Positions 8,410 through 18,096 of a stretch of DNA of 64,000 nucleotides are shown piece after piece. The notes beneath the pieces are model-generated. The model was given only the letters and a program-made list of their open reading frames with translations, did not search any database and was not told the DNA's origin. The first letter of the stretch is position 1. Each line of letters starts with the position of its first letter. This DNA is from Bacillaceae bacterium (lineage in GTDB: Bacteria > Bacillota > Bacilli > JACDOE01). Location: contig JACDOE010000001.1 in the NCBI GenBank assembly GCA_017656255.1, forward strand, positions 623,205-687,204, in the 5' to 3' direction. Position numbers and translations under genes: made by a program.

Positions 8410-8438
8410 ACCCGGAATATATGCATCATATTCCGGGT
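8410..8438 (-). terminator. Intrinsic terminator after hfq
   Basis: An 11-bp perfect stem ACCCGGAATAT/ATATTCCGGGT with a 7-base loop. The minus-strand tail is TTATTC, so the T-tract is modest. It ends the miaA-hfq unit. Confidence 0.7.
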
Positions 8439-8450
8439 CCTGGTCTCGGT

Positions 8451-8708
8451 TTATTCTTCATTTTCCGTTTTATTGTTCCCGTTGTCCTGGTTCATTAAAG
8501 AAACCGGCCGCTGGGGAGTAAACGTTGAAATCGCATGTTTATACACCATTTGCTGTTTTCCTTCGCTGTCGATCACAATGGTGAAATTGTCAAAAGCCTT
8601 GATCAGCCCTCTCAATTGAAATCCGTTCACAAGATAAATCGTAACGGGTACATTTTCTTTTCTGAGATGATTCAGAAATGTATCCTGTATATTTATTGTC
8701 TGTTTCAT
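8451..8708 (-). CDS. hfq: RNA chaperone Hfq
   Basis: An 85-residue Sm-like protein that forms hexameric rings and assists pairing of small RNAs with mRNAs. The Sm1 and Sm2 motifs are clear: [23 protein letters not shown], split by the fold, then VYKHAISTF. The tail is short and acidic, as in Gram-positive Hfq. The start ATG follows GGAGG. Placement right after miaA is the conserved order across bacteria. In Bacillales the phenotype of hfq loss is weak, so its importance here is uncertain. Confidence 0.95.
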   Translation of the reverse strand: MKQTINIQDTFLNHLRKENVPVTIYLVNGFQLRGLIKAFDNFTIVIDSEGKQQMVYKHAISTFTPQRPVSLMNQDNGNNKTENEE

Positions 8709-8751
8709 GGGAGAACCTCCTAATCTAGTCTTGTTTGATTATATTCTTCAT

Positions 8752-9696
8752 TCAAAAAAACTTTCCTGCAACAAGCCTTCGAATATTTTCGACAATTCTA
8801 TCCCACTGGCTGCGATCCGTCACATCGAACCATTCCACTTCTTTCATACGCCTGAACCACGAAAGCTGGCGCTTTGCAAACTGGCGGGTACGCTTTTTGA
8901 TCGTTTGAACGGCATCCTCCAAAGGTATTTCACCGTTGATATACGGTACTAATTCTTTATACCCCAATCCCTGCATGGATGTCAATTGGGGACTGTAACC
9001 GGATTCAAGCAATTTTTTGACTTCATCGCCCAGTCCCTGTTCCATCATGATGTCAACCCGCTGATTAATGCGGTGATACAGTTGTTTTCTCTCCATGGTC
9101 AATCCGATCATTAACAGATTGTATGGTGACTCCCTTTCCCTCTCTTGATATTCGGACATGGTTTTTCCCGTCAATTCATAGATCTCGAGAGCCCGTATCA
9201 CACGTTTGACATCATTGGGATGAAGTCTTTCAGCTGTCTGCGGGTCAATTCGGGCCAGTTGTTGATGCAGGACTTCTTTACCATATTCTTCGGCAATCCG
9301 CCTGTATTTGTGACGAATGTTTTCATCCTGCCCGGCACGTGCAAATTTAAATTGATGTGTCACCGCCTCGATATACAGACCGGTCCCCCCGACAATCATG
9401 GGAAGTTTCCCTTTCTGATTCAGTTCCGTGATCAGGGGGATCGCCAGCCGCTGGAAATCCGCTACTGAAAATTCTTCATCGGGGTCACGGATATCGATGA
9501 GATGATGGGGAACCACTGCCCGCTCTTCCGGAGTCGCCTTGGCTGTTCCGATATCCATCCCTCTGTATACCTGCATCGAATCTCCTGAAATAATTTCGGC
9601 ATCAAATTGACGGGCCAGTTCCAGACTGAGAGCCGTTTTCCCCACAGCCGTCGGGCCGATAATAACCATGAGATTTTCTTTTTCTTTCTGGTTCAT
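8752..9696 (-). CDS. miaA: tRNA dimethylallyltransferase MiaA
   Basis: A 314-residue enzyme transferring a dimethylallyl group to N6 of A37 in tRNAs reading UNN codons. The P-loop GPTAVGKTALS is near residue 14; DSMQVYRGMDIGTAKA and GGTGLYI are family signatures. Its product is the substrate of MiaB, encoded about 10 kb away in the same orientation. The ATG at 9696 has its best Shine-Dalgarno (GGGGAGG) 17 bases away, which is distant; a later ATG at 9669 lacks one entirely, so the longer form is kept. Confidence 0.95.
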   Translation of the reverse strand: MNQKEKENLMVIIGPTAVGKTALSLELARQFDAEIISGDSMQVYRGMDIGTAKATPEERAVVPHHLIDIRDPDEEFSVADFQRLAIPLITELNQKGKLPMIVGGTGLYIEAVTHQFKFARAGQDENIRHKYRRIAEEYGKEVLHQQLARIDPQTAERLHPNDVKRVIRALEIYELTGKTMSEYQERERESPYNLLMIGLTMERKQLYHRINQRVDIMMEQGLGDEVKKLLESGYSPQLTSMQGLGYKELVPYINGEIPLEDAVQTIKKRTRQFAKRQLSWFRRMKEVEWFDVTDRSQWDRIVENIRRLVAGKFF

Positions 9697-9726
9697 GTTA
9701 ATCGGTTTTTAAGCCTCCCCTCCTCG

Positions 9727-10506
9727 TCAGAGCCTGATGATTCCATATGTAAAACTGGCATTTGAATCGGCATCCAGGATGTCAAAGCCCAGTCTTTCAA
9801 ATTCACCACTTTTCTTTCGTTCTTTTAATACAACCCGTCGACGGGCAACCCGTCTGGCTTCTTCTATCAGTTCCACCGTCAGCGGTTCCCCTCTGGCCAG
9901 ACTGCGCAGTGGTGCGATGGGAGTTGATTTTTCAACGGTCTCGCGAAACATCGGATCAAAATAAATCACATCGTAGTAATGATCCGGACATTTTTTTAGA
10001 TAAGTCAGGGCATCCGTTTGAATCACCTTGATTCGCCTCATGGCTTCCTGTAAAGGTTTCAATGAATCCTGGTATTCTTGCAGGCCACGGGAAACGACGG
10101 CAGAAAGGATTTGAACCGCTTCGAGCCCGGTTACGGAACCCTCTTCCCCGACTACATGCGCCGCTACGATGGAATCGGCCGCCATGCCGAGGGTGGCGTC
10201 CAGAAACCGATCCCCTTTTTGCAGTTGGCAGGCCTCTATCATTCTGTCATTATCGCCTTTCAACAACCTTTTTATACGAACCTTGGACATGCCGGGATGA
10301 AAAAACAAAGGGGTTCGATTCCCAGGGCCATATGCCTTCAGTCCCTCACTGGTCACGATCAGAAGCGGTTCACCCTCATAATCCTGAAATAACTGGGCCA
10401 GGGTCTTCCGATCCCGATAAATATAAGGGGCGTTCAGGTCCTGCGCCAGATCAGAAGCGGTTTTTTGTATAGGTTCGGGTGCACTGGTTGATGTTGATAC
10501 AATCAT
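9727..10506 (-). CDS. Class I SAM-dependent methyltransferase, RsmJ-like
   Basis: A 259-residue protein with a Rossmann methyltransferase core: motif I DATLGMAADS near residue 103 and motif IV YDVIYFDPMF near residue 178, the DP(M)F being typical of the RsmJ (16S rRNA m2G1516) superfamily. The N-terminal 90 residues differ from E. coli RsmJ, so an rRNA target is only inferred. The ATG lies 7-9 bases after GGAGGTG. It sits 30 bases upstream of miaA and likely forms one operon with miaA and hfq. Confidence 0.75.
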   Translation of the reverse strand: MIVSTSTSAPEPIQKTASDLAQDLNAPYIYRDRKTLAQLFQDYEGEPLLIVTSEGLKAYGPGNRTPLFFHPGMSKVRIKRLLKGDNDRMIEACQLQKGDRFLDATLGMAADSIVAAHVVGEEGSVTGLEAVQILSAVVSRGLQEYQDSLKPLQEAMRRIKVIQTDALTYLKKCPDHYYDVIYFDPMFRETVEKSTPIAPLRSLARGEPLTVELIEEARRVARRRVVLKERKKSGEFERLGFDILDADSNASFTYGIIRL

Positions 10507-10694
10507 CAGCCCTCACCTCCCCATATGAATCTGTAAGATGCTTTAACATTATCATTCCAGTTGTCCCCTTCCGAAAAGAACCGGGTCAAAGTTCCTATTT
10601 TCCTGCGGCTCCGACAAACAAAATGTGACAAAAGCCCAATATACAACATATGGAAATCATGCTATGATTTTAACAAATCAGCAAAGGAGGAGAT

Positions 10695-11171
10695 ATGATG
10701 AAACATACCGGTTTTCGTAAAAAATTCTGGATACTGGGAACGTTATTATTAGTGATCCTTTCCGGATGCTCCTATGACGGAGATAGTACCATCGCCATCC
10801 CGGACGGAAGTCATTCGAACATTCCAGTCACCGGAAAAGTTTGGAACTCTCATGCTGAAGAATACGTCACACTGGAAGGTAACATCCACATCCTTTCTCA
10901 GGATACAGCAAATGGCGAAGAAAAGAAACTGCATGTCAATCTGCAGGGCGTAACAGGAACCGGTGAGCAAACCGGAGAAACATACCGGGTTGTCGGTGCC
11001 GGTAATTCCAGTAATGGTACGTTGACAGTTACATATCCTTTTTATGGTCCCGAATATTCTACAACTTTACGCTGTGTCAGCAAAAATTACAATATTCAAA
11101 CCCCGGTTAATGTTCTTGTTTACGAGGATGAAAATGGGGAACTGATGGTAAAGGTTGAGCCAGCTGAGTAA
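10695..11171 (+). CDS. Putative lipoprotein, unknown
   Basis: A 158-residue protein, among the few plus-strand genes here. It has a basic N-terminus, a hydrophobic core and a lipobox LSGC near residue 25, so it is predicted to be anchored outside the membrane. The mature domain is Thr/Gly-rich and beta-like. Tandem ATG codons follow AAAGGAGG; the second (10698) has slightly better spacing. It is divergent from the methyltransferase operon and ends at a strong terminator. No family recognised. Confidence 0.75.
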   Translation: MMKHTGFRKKFWILGTLLLVILSGCSYDGDSTIAIPDGSHSNIPVTGKVWNSHAEEYVTLEGNIHILSQDTANGEEKKLHVNLQGVTGTGEQTGETYRVVGAGNSSNGTLTVTYPFYGPEYSTTLRCVSKNYNIQTPVNVLVYEDENGELMVKVEPAE

Positions 11172-11211
11172 TGAAAACGTTTTATTAATTGAAAATTTGT
11201 GAGTTTAATAG

Positions 11212-11252
11212 AATCCGATCCTGCCCGATCCCGGGAAGGATCGGATTTTTCT
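11212..11252 (+). terminator. Intrinsic terminator of the lipoprotein gene
   Basis: An 11-bp stem AATCCGATCCT/AGGATCGGATT with a 14-base loop, followed by TTTTT on the plus strand. It separates the lipoprotein gene from the convergent mutL. Confidence 0.85.
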
Positions 11253-11255
11253 GTG

Positions 11256-13184
11256 TTACATCACCCGTTTAAACATCTTTTGAATCTCATAGCTGGAAAA
11301 ATGAATCGTGATCGGCCGTCCGTGGGGACAGGTAAATGGATTGGATGATTCCCTCAATTTATCGAGCAACGCCTCCATTTCAGGTCGTGTCAGATAGCGG
11401 TTTGCTTTGATAGCCGCTTTGCAGGACATGGAAATGGCTGCTTCTTCCCGCAATTGAACCACATTAATTTTTTTGTTTTCCACCAGCATCTGAATCATTT
11501 CCCTGACGACGGCTTCCTCTTCCCCTTCCGGGATCCAGCGGGGAAGTGCACGAACAACATAAGCATTGGATCCGAAAGGTTCAAGATGAACCCCCACCTG
11601 AGACAACAAATCAAGGTTTTCCTGTATCACCTGTGATTCGGCCGCAGTCACCTCAAGGTGAATCGGCACAAGCAGATTCTGACTCTCTATGGTATCCTGT
11701 TTTAAGCGATTTAAAAAGTATTCGTAATAAATTCGCTCCTGTGCGGCGTGTTGATCAATGATGTAAAGTCCGTCCTCGTGCTGTGCCAGGATATACGTGC
11801 CATGCAATTGAGCCAGTGGATCCAGTACCGGAAGCCTGTCCGGTGAATTTTCACCTGCCATACCGGCTTGATCCATTTTATTTTCCGTTTGTTCTTCTCC
11901 GTTCTCAGGGTGTTGATCGGGTACCGGATTTTTAAAATCGGCGTTCCACTCGTTACTCTGACTGTCTTCTTTAATCATCCCTGTCGTTTCCGTTTCTGGT
12001 TCCGGCTGCACCCATTTCTGAAACGTCTCAATTTCCTTCGGCGTGGGTCGATCCTTTGTCCCTTTCACCTGAAAATTAAAAGAGGCACTCTCCGGTCTCG
12101 TTTTACGGGTTAATTCAAGGTCTGTCTGTACCGGTTTCTCTGTTTTAATCGACGTTCGGCCCGCGGCCGATTGCTTTGAGGGTTCCGGGATCAGGGTCTG
12201 TTTTTCAAGGGCGCGTCGAACGGTTCCTTCAACCAGCTCCAGCAGTTCCTGTTCCTTGCTGAAACGGATTTCCAGTTTGGATGGATGCACATTGACATCC
12301 ATTAAAACCGGATCCATATCCAGGTGGAGAACAGAAACCGGATAGCGGTTGATCGGCAACAGCGTGTGATAACCCCGAATGACCGCCTGAATCAGCGGAT
12401 AATTACGTATATAGCGCCCGTTGACAATCGTCGTCACATAGGTGCGATTTGCTCTCGTAATTTCAGGTCGCGCCACATATCCTTTCAATGTAAAATCGAT
12501 CGAATCATTCTCCAGCGGAACCATCATTTTTGCTGTGGACGTTCCATATATGGCGGCGATGACATGAAGCAGGCTTCCGTCTCCCATGGTTTTTAACAAT
12601 ATTTTGTCATTGTGCTTCAGTATAAATGCAATATCCGGATGAGAAAGGGCCAGACGGTTGATCAGGTCGGAAACATGTCCCACTTCGGTATGGATGGTTT
12701 TCATATATTTGAGGCGTGCCGGCGTGTTGTAAAAAAGGTCGCGCACGATGACCTCGGTGCCATCGGGCATCCCGATTTCCTGTTCCTCTTTCAGTTTACC
12801 CCCTTCAATTAAAATTCGGGTGCCGGAATCAGATTCGCGCGTTTTACTTTTAAGTTCCAGCCTGGACACAGCGGCGATACTTGGCAAAGCTTCACCGCGA
12901 AACCCCAGCGTTTGAATGTGAAACAGGTCGCGCTCTTTCTGAATTTTACTGGTAGCATGACGTTCAAAAGCGAGTCTGCATTCATCCCGTTCAATGCCGT
13001 GGCCGTTATCGCTCACTTTGATCGAGGAAAGCCCTCCCTCTTCGATCACGATCTCAATTTTATCTGCGCTGGCATCGATCGCATTTTCCACCAGTTCCTT
13101 CACTACAGAAGAAGGACGTTCCACTACTTCACCGGCAGCGATCATATTGGCTAGACGGTCGTCCAGAATTTTAATTTTACCCAT
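11256..13184 (-). CDS. mutL: DNA mismatch repair protein MutL
   Basis: A 642-residue GHKL ATPase and nicking endonuclease that links MutS recognition to strand removal. N-terminal motifs ENAIDASA, DNGHGI and GFRGEALPSI bind ATP. The C-terminal domain holds DQHAAQERIYYE, the metal-binding endonuclease motif found in bacteria lacking MutH, plus SCKAAIKA and CPHGRP. A variable linker (about residues 335-450) rich in Glu and Pro joins the halves. It starts 15 bases after mutS and is clearly in one operon with it. Confidence 0.97.
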   Translation of the reverse strand: MGKIKILDDRLANMIAAGEVVERPSSVVKELVENAIDASADKIEIVIEEGGLSSIKVSDNGHGIERDECRLAFERHATSKIQKERDLFHIQTLGFRGEALPSIAAVSRLELKSKTRESDSGTRILIEGGKLKEEQEIGMPDGTEVIVRDLFYNTPARLKYMKTIHTEVGHVSDLINRLALSHPDIAFILKHNDKILLKTMGDGSLLHVIAAIYGTSTAKMMVPLENDSIDFTLKGYVARPEITRANRTYVTTIVNGRYIRNYPLIQAVIRGYHTLLPINRYPVSVLHLDMDPVLMDVNVHPSKLEIRFSKEQELLELVEGTVRRALEKQTLIPEPSKQSAAGRTSIKTEKPVQTDLELTRKTRPESASFNFQVKGTKDRPTPKEIETFQKWVQPEPETETTGMIKEDSQSNEWNADFKNPVPDQHPENGEEQTENKMDQAGMAGENSPDRLPVLDPLAQLHGTYILAQHEDGLYIIDQHAAQERIYYEYFLNRLKQDTIESQNLLVPIHLEVTAAESQVIQENLDLLSQVGVHLEPFGSNAYVVRALPRWIPEGEEEAVVREMIQMLVENKKINVVQLREEAAISMSCKAAIKANRYLTRPEMEALLDKLRESSNPFTCPHGRPITIHFSSYEIQKMFKRVM

Positions 13185-13199
13185 CGTCCCCCTCCTTTC

Positions 13200-15839
13200 C
13201 TATTTCAGTAATTTTTTAAGTTCATACAGTTTGTTCATTGCGTCAAGCGGCGTCATATTCAACAGGTCTATTTTTTCCAGTTCCTCAACAATGCGTTGTT
13301 CTTCACGTAAGGTATCCTGCTGTTGTCGAGATTTGGATGGCGTCTCGCCGAATATATCCAATTGAACCGGTTCCGCAGGCGTTTCTTTCACCTCGGAGGT
13401 CGCGGCCGCTTCCGGTAATATCTGATGTTGCCCTTCAAAATATTGCAGAAGTTCCTCGGCGCGCCGCACGATTTTTTCCGGTACCCCTGCGATTTTCGCT
13501 ACATAGATCCCATAACTTTTACTGGCGGCTCCTTCTTTTAACCGTCTGAGAAAAATGACTTCGTCCTCTTTCTCGGTGACGGCCATGCTGACATTTTTCA
13601 ACCGGGGAAGTTGTTGTTCCAGTCCCGCCAGTTCGTGATAATGGGTGGAAACCAGGGCGACACACCCGATATGGTCATGAATATATTCAATGACAGACTG
13701 GGCGATGGCCATTCCATCCGCTGTCGAGGTTCCCCTGCCCAGTTCATCGATGATCACCAGGCTGTTCCGGGTTGCCTGCCGCGTCGTAATCTTGATGTCA
13801 TTCATCTCCACCATAAAAGTACTCTGTCCGCCGGTCAGGTCATCCGCTGCCCCGATCCGGGTGAAGATCCGATCAACGATGGACAGAATCGCTTCTGAAG
13901 CCGGGACAAAACATCCCATCTGTGCCATAATCACCATCAGCGCCACCTGACGCATATAGGTACTTTTACCGGCCATATTGGGTCCGGTAATCAATAAAAT
14001 CTGTTCTTCGTCGCGATGCAGACGGACATCATTGGGAACAAATGATTCATCTCTGAGAACGGCTTCCACGACAGGATGGCGTCCTTCGACAATCTGATAT
14101 GTACCGGAAGATGCATCCCTCATCTGCGGACGTACAAATCCGTTTTCCTGGCTGACCGTCGCCAGAGATTGCAGAACATCCAGCTCGGCAATCTGCTTCG
14201 CCAGCTGCTGAATACGCTCTATCTGTTCCGCAATCTGATCCCTTAATTCCACAAAAAGCTGATATTCCAGTTCTACGGATTTTTCTTCCGCCTCCAGAAT
14301 CAGCGATTCCTTTTCTTTCAGTTCCGGTGTCACAAAACGTTCCGCATTGGCCAGCGTCTGTTTACGAATATACCTGCCCTCCGGAAGAGCGGACAGGTTG
14401 GCTTTCGTCACTTCAATGTAGTAACCGAACACCTTGTTATAACCGACCTTCAATGATTTGATTCCGGTGGCCTGTTTCTCCCGCTGTTCCAGTTCAGCGA
14501 TCCACTTTTTACCTTCCCGTCCCGCTTCCAATAATTGATCCAGATGGTCATGGTACCCGGGGCGAATGATCCCCCCTTCTTTGACAGAAAGAGGCGGATC
14601 ATCCACCAGTGCCCGTCCGATTCGCTCAACGATATCCTGACAATCATCCATTTTTTCGACCATCTTCCGGATGCGATCACTGGATCCGGAAGAACCCAGA
14701 ATTTGTTTGATCTCAGGAACAATGGACAGAGATTTCTTGATCTGGATCAGATCACGGGCATTGGCATTTCCATAAGCGATCCGTCCGGAAAGCCGTTCCA
14801 GGTCATAAACCTGTTTCAATCTGTCCTGAAGTTCTTCGCGAACCATCCACTGTTCGACGAAAAATTGAACGGCTTCCAGTCTCTCCTCAATCGCTTCCCG
14901 ATGAATCAAGGGCTTGTCTATCCACTTTTTCAGCATCCTTCCTCCCATGGCTGTCGAGGTTTTATCCAGCAACCACAGGAGGGATCCTTTCTTACTTTTG
15001 TCACGGACTGTTTCTACCAGTTCCAGGTTACGCCGGGTAAAGGCATCCAGAATCATATATTGCCGCGATTCATAGACATCCAACTGCCTGATGTGGTCGA
15101 GTGTCCGTTTCTGGGTACTTTCCAGATAAACAAGCAGCAGTCCGATCGCCTGCTTATGTATAGCAGTCAAATCCTGTCTGGTTTCAAAATGTGTAACCGC
15201 CCGCTCTTCGAGAGCCGTACGTTCTCTCTCACCCATCTCATCCATCACGGTAATGACGGGTGAAAACTGATGTTTTATCCGATCCTCCACCGCGTCGATA
15301 TCCTGTTTTTGCAAAACAACCACTTCTGAAGGTTGATAATAACTTAATTCATTCAACAGGGGTATATCGCCGTTTTCGAGGAGGGTGGCATAAAATTCAC
15401 CGGTTGTCACGTCACAGGCGGCCAACCCGTATGTCTCCCCCACCCTGGACACAGCGAGGATAAAATTGTTCTCTTTTTCTTCCAGGTATTGACCTTCCAT
15501 GACGGTTCCGGGCGTAATGACCCGGACCACTTCACGTTTAACCACCCCTTTTGCCTGTTTGGGGTCCTCCACCTGTTCGCAGATCGCCACCTTATACCCT
15601 TTATCGATCAATTGTTTGATATAGGACTCGGCCGAATGATGGGGAACCCCGCACATCGGAATCCTTTCGTCGGTTCCCCCATCACGTCCGGTCAGCGTGA
15701 TCTCAAGTTCTCTGGCAGCCCTGACGGCATCTTCAAAAAAGAGTTCATAGAAATCTCCAAGCCGAAAAAATAAAAAGGCATCCGGATAATCAGCCTTAAT
15801 CGACAAATACTGTTCGATCATAGGTGTATATTTTGCCAC
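13200..15839 (-). CDS. mutS: DNA mismatch repair protein MutS
   Basis: An 879-residue mismatch sensor. The N-terminal mismatch-binding Phe-x-Glu lies in FFRLGDFYELFFED. The connector, lever and clamp domains follow, then an ABC-type ATPase with Walker A GPNMAGKST (about residue 615), DELGRGTST and STHYHEL. The C-terminus carries a predicted beta-clamp/tetramer tail (PVQLDIFG). The start is GTG, with CAGGTGAG 5-6 bases upstream. It is the first gene of mutSL, directly after the amidoligase-like gene with which it may be cotranscribed. Confidence 0.97.
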   Translation of the reverse strand: MAKYTPMIEQYLSIKADYPDAFLFFRLGDFYELFFEDAVRAARELEITLTGRDGGTDERIPMCGVPHHSAESYIKQLIDKGYKVAICEQVEDPKQAKGVVKREVVRVITPGTVMEGQYLEEKENNFILAVSRVGETYGLAACDVTTGEFYATLLENGDIPLLNELSYYQPSEVVVLQKQDIDAVEDRIKHQFSPVITVMDEMGERERTALEERAVTHFETRQDLTAIHKQAIGLLLVYLESTQKRTLDHIRQLDVYESRQYMILDAFTRRNLELVETVRDKSKKGSLLWLLDKTSTAMGGRMLKKWIDKPLIHREAIEERLEAVQFFVEQWMVREELQDRLKQVYDLERLSGRIAYGNANARDLIQIKKSLSIVPEIKQILGSSGSSDRIRKMVEKMDDCQDIVERIGRALVDDPPLSVKEGGIIRPGYHDHLDQLLEAGREGKKWIAELEQREKQATGIKSLKVGYNKVFGYYIEVTKANLSALPEGRYIRKQTLANAERFVTPELKEKESLILEAEEKSVELEYQLFVELRDQIAEQIERIQQLAKQIAELDVLQSLATVSQENGFVRPQMRDASSGTYQIVEGRHPVVEAVLRDESFVPNDVRLHRDEEQILLITGPNMAGKSTYMRQVALMVIMAQMGCFVPASEAILSIVDRIFTRIGAADDLTGGQSTFMVEMNDIKITTRQATRNSLVIIDELGRGTSTADGMAIAQSVIEYIHDHIGCVALVSTHYHELAGLEQQLPRLKNVSMAVTEKEDEVIFLRRLKEGAASKSYGIYVAKIAGVPEKIVRRAEELLQYFEGQHQILPEAAATSEVKETPAEPVQLDIFGETPSKSRQQQDTLREEQRIVEELEKIDLLNMTPLDAMNKLYELKKLLK

Positions 15840-15915
15840 TTTTTCTCACCTGCTCTATATATCCAATTACTCCAATTATATCATACCGGGGGCAGGATTC
15901 ATCAATGCCCGTCTT

Positions 15916-17370
15916 TCACAGGCGGCTGGTGAGACGATGATAGGGCGGAAGCTTCCACACCACCCGTATATCCTGATATTCGTCCCATTCCTCCCCGGAA
16001 AGGACATGTTCGCAAAAAGGATCCAGATAGGAAGCAAAACGCGGATAATTTTTCAAATTTTTGACCTGATATAAAAGCTTTGCCACCACCGGTTTCAACG
16101 TTTCTTTATCCCCCTGGTAAAATGCTTCCTGAATATCCGCATGCAAAAGTGGAAAATCGAACAATGACATATATTCCACCGACAATAATTTGGCCATGGC
16201 AATCACCCCTTTGGTCAGCCGGGGAGACATCAACCAGCTCGGAAGGGTCCGATATTCAAACCCTCCGTGAAATTGTTGACGTATATCACCCAGGAATCCG
16301 TATTTTGGCCGTCTTTGGATGGATTCCCGGCTCTCCACCAGAACCAGGGGCAGGGCGAGATAATTGTCCAGACATCGCAGAAACCGGTTGTGAAGCCATA
16401 CCTGGCTGAAATGAATGTGTCCCCCGATCGGGTAGCCTTTCATCGGCATCCCGCCGGCCAACCATTCAATATCCGGTTCATTTATTTTTTTAATTCCCTG
16501 TAACATGGCTTTGTAAATATTAATGACAAGTTGCCGTGGGCTTTGATCCGGACGGGGACGCAATTCAGCAAGCGGCAACTGGTTACGGGTACGGTCTTCC
16601 CGTAACCAGATGGCATCACAACCGACTCGCCCTGTTTTGTTAAAAAAAGTAGAAGCGAGGATAATTTCACCATTCTGGGCGCGTCGTAGCACAAACTCCG
16701 GGTCCGCGCCCAGAATGGCCTGTTCCCGTTTCTGTTCCGACCGATGGTCACTGTATAACGTCACATATTGATTAAACTTTTGTGCCATGTTTCTGGCAAT
16801 GGTTTCATTTAAACGGGGCGCAGGCGTGACATGCAGGATTTTTATTTTCCCGGAAGGGGTGATCCCTGCCAGAACACCACCGAAATCAAGCCCGAGGACA
16901 TAGATGCTTCGTGTCGCATACTTCATTACCCGTTTCAGTTCTCGTTGATTGGACCGTGTACTGATTTCGACATAACGGTCACTGGTAGGAATCGCACCGG
17001 GATGAATCCAGGCCATTTTGGCATTTGAGCGATATAACCCTATAATCTCATGTTCAAACACTAAAACAAAGTACCGTCTGACCATCATCTCTTTCTTTTT
17101 GATCAGAGAGGGAATGCCATTTATGGATAAAATATTTTTCATGATCTCCTGATCAGAACAGTTATGAATCCCTTCTGCACCATTAAGCAGATAAGCCGAT
17201 GTCTCACCCTGATAAATAGTTGGCGTTCCCCATTGAAAAACGGGGGACGGTAAATGATCGGTTATGCGATTGTGAACATTTAATTCTTGCCACGTTCCAT
17301 GACTCATACCTGCGTAAGGAAGCAGAGGTTTTACTTGATCCGGATCGCCATACAAAATGAACCCCGTCAT
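15916..17370 (-). CDS. Putative amidoligase (phiEco32-like COOH-NH2 ligase type 2)
   Basis: A 484-residue protein. Residues 213-400 show the signature set of the phiEco32-type amidoligases in the glutamine-synthetase-like COOH-NH2 ligase superfamily: GADPEF (221-226), ELRP (269-272), GGHIHFS (316-322) and EYRTLPS (372-378). These would form an amide or peptide-like bond using ATP. The N-terminal 200 residues are distinct, with a GLDFGGVLAG stretch that could be an ATP-grasp relic or a targeting domain. The substrate is unknown. It lies between cotE and mutS, so a role in spore coat or envelope peptide modification is inference only. Confidence 0.75.
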   Translation of the reverse strand: MTGFILYGDPDQVKPLLPYAGMSHGTWQELNVHNRITDHLPSPVFQWGTPTIYQGETSAYLLNGAEGIHNCSDQEIMKNILSINGIPSLIKKKEMMVRRYFVLVFEHEIIGLYRSNAKMAWIHPGAIPTSDRYVEISTRSNQRELKRVMKYATRSIYVLGLDFGGVLAGITPSGKIKILHVTPAPRLNETIARNMAQKFNQYVTLYSDHRSEQKREQAILGADPEFVLRRAQNGEIILASTFFNKTGRVGCDAIWLREDRTRNQLPLAELRPRPDQSPRQLVINIYKAMLQGIKKINEPDIEWLAGGMPMKGYPIGGHIHFSQVWLHNRFLRCLDNYLALPLVLVESRESIQRRPKYGFLGDIRQQFHGGFEYRTLPSWLMSPRLTKGVIAMAKLLSVEYMSLFDFPLLHADIQEAFYQGDKETLKPVVAKLLYQVKNLKNYPRFASYLDPFCEHVLSGEEWDEYQDIRVVWKLPPYHRLTSRL

Positions 17371-17441
17371 CCATATCTTCCTTTCTTATCAGGCTTCTAC
17401 ATTGTATGACGATGCCGGTTTCCTGTGAAAAAAACAAAAAA

Positions 17442-17459
17442 GGGAGGTTTTTTCCTCCC
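17442..17459 (-). terminator. Intrinsic terminator after cotE
   Basis: A 6-bp G+C stem GGGAGG/CCTCCC around six A residues (minus strand), then TTTTTTGTTTTTTT. It immediately follows the cotE stop codon and separates it from the amidoligase-like gene. Confidence 0.85.
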
Positions 17460-17464
17460 GCCCT

Positions 17465-18034
17465 TTAATCGAGATCATCGATCATGACTTCGGGGTCCAG
17501 ATCATCAAAATCATCCATTTCATCAAATTCATCGTCAAAATGAACATCTTTGTCTTCCAGGTCATCGCAGTTATCCGTGACCAGGACGCACATTTTTGTC
17601 TCCCCAACTACTTCGACTGCAAATTCTCTCTCAACGCGCACCATAATGGAATCCAGGCTTCCTCCCACTTTGGCTTCAATGCAGTTGGGCTGCTGTGTTT
17701 CGTGAGCCATCACTTCTACTGACCCTCTTACATGACCGTCATAGTAAGACAGGGGAACCTGTTCAACGTAAGAAACCGTTTCTTTACTGACTTCCGTTTT
17801 GGTGTTGTTGTCATAGGAGTACCAGATGTTGACGTCGTAACTTCCTACAACTTCTACGGATTCCCCTGTCTTTTCTGCGCTGTAGGTATGGTTTATGATC
17901 CATGCCCCTAAAATGGTCGACGGTGTGTTAGAGGGGGTGATTGTATGTGTAGCCTGGGAAAACTTGCGACCTCTTCCGATGACAGCTTTGGTTATAATCT
18001 CTCTACTTTGCATGTCTTTCAGAGTACCCGACAT
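17465..18034 (-). CDS. cotE: Outer spore coat morphogenetic protein CotE
   Basis: A 189-residue protein that assembles the outer coat around the forespore in the mother cell. The N-terminus (REIITKAVIGRG, then THTI and AWIINH) is the conserved CotE core. The tail (from about residue 150) is very acidic with repeated Asp/Glu, as in other CotE proteins. The ATG follows GAGGAGG by 7 bases; an upstream extension with Cys-rich sequence is rejected. In B. subtilis cotE is transcribed by sigma-E and sigma-K RNA polymerases, and a weak match lies upstream. Confidence 0.93.
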   Translation of the reverse strand: MSGTLKDMQSREIITKAVIGRGRKFSQATHTITPSNTPSTILGAWIINHTYSAEKTGESVEVVGSYDVNIWYSYDNNTKTEVSKETVSYVEQVPLSYYDGHVRGSVEVMAHETQQPNCIEAKVGGSLDSIMVRVEREFAVEVVGETKMCVLVTDNCDDLEDKDVHFDDEFDEMDDFDDLDPEVMIDDLD

Positions 18035-18067
18035 TTTGAAACCTCCTCGATACAACGTTTCAGTACA

Positions 18068-18096
18068 TTTGTATGCATGACATTCGACTAGGGTGC
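18068..18096 (-). promoter_or_regulatory. Possible sporulation promoter of cotE
   Basis: Minus-strand GCACC (18096-18092) and CATACAAA (18075-18068) are separated by 16 bases. The -10 resembles the CATA-type boxes of sigma-E and sigma-K; the -35 fits the sigma-K AC core. The match is imperfect, so this is a candidate only. Confidence 0.35.

Noticed and set aside
14535-15263. Long plus-strand open frame (about 242 codons) opposite mutS
   Set aside because: It lies fully antisense to a conserved mutS, has no ribosome site and no recognisable protein features; it reflects codon bias of the true gene.
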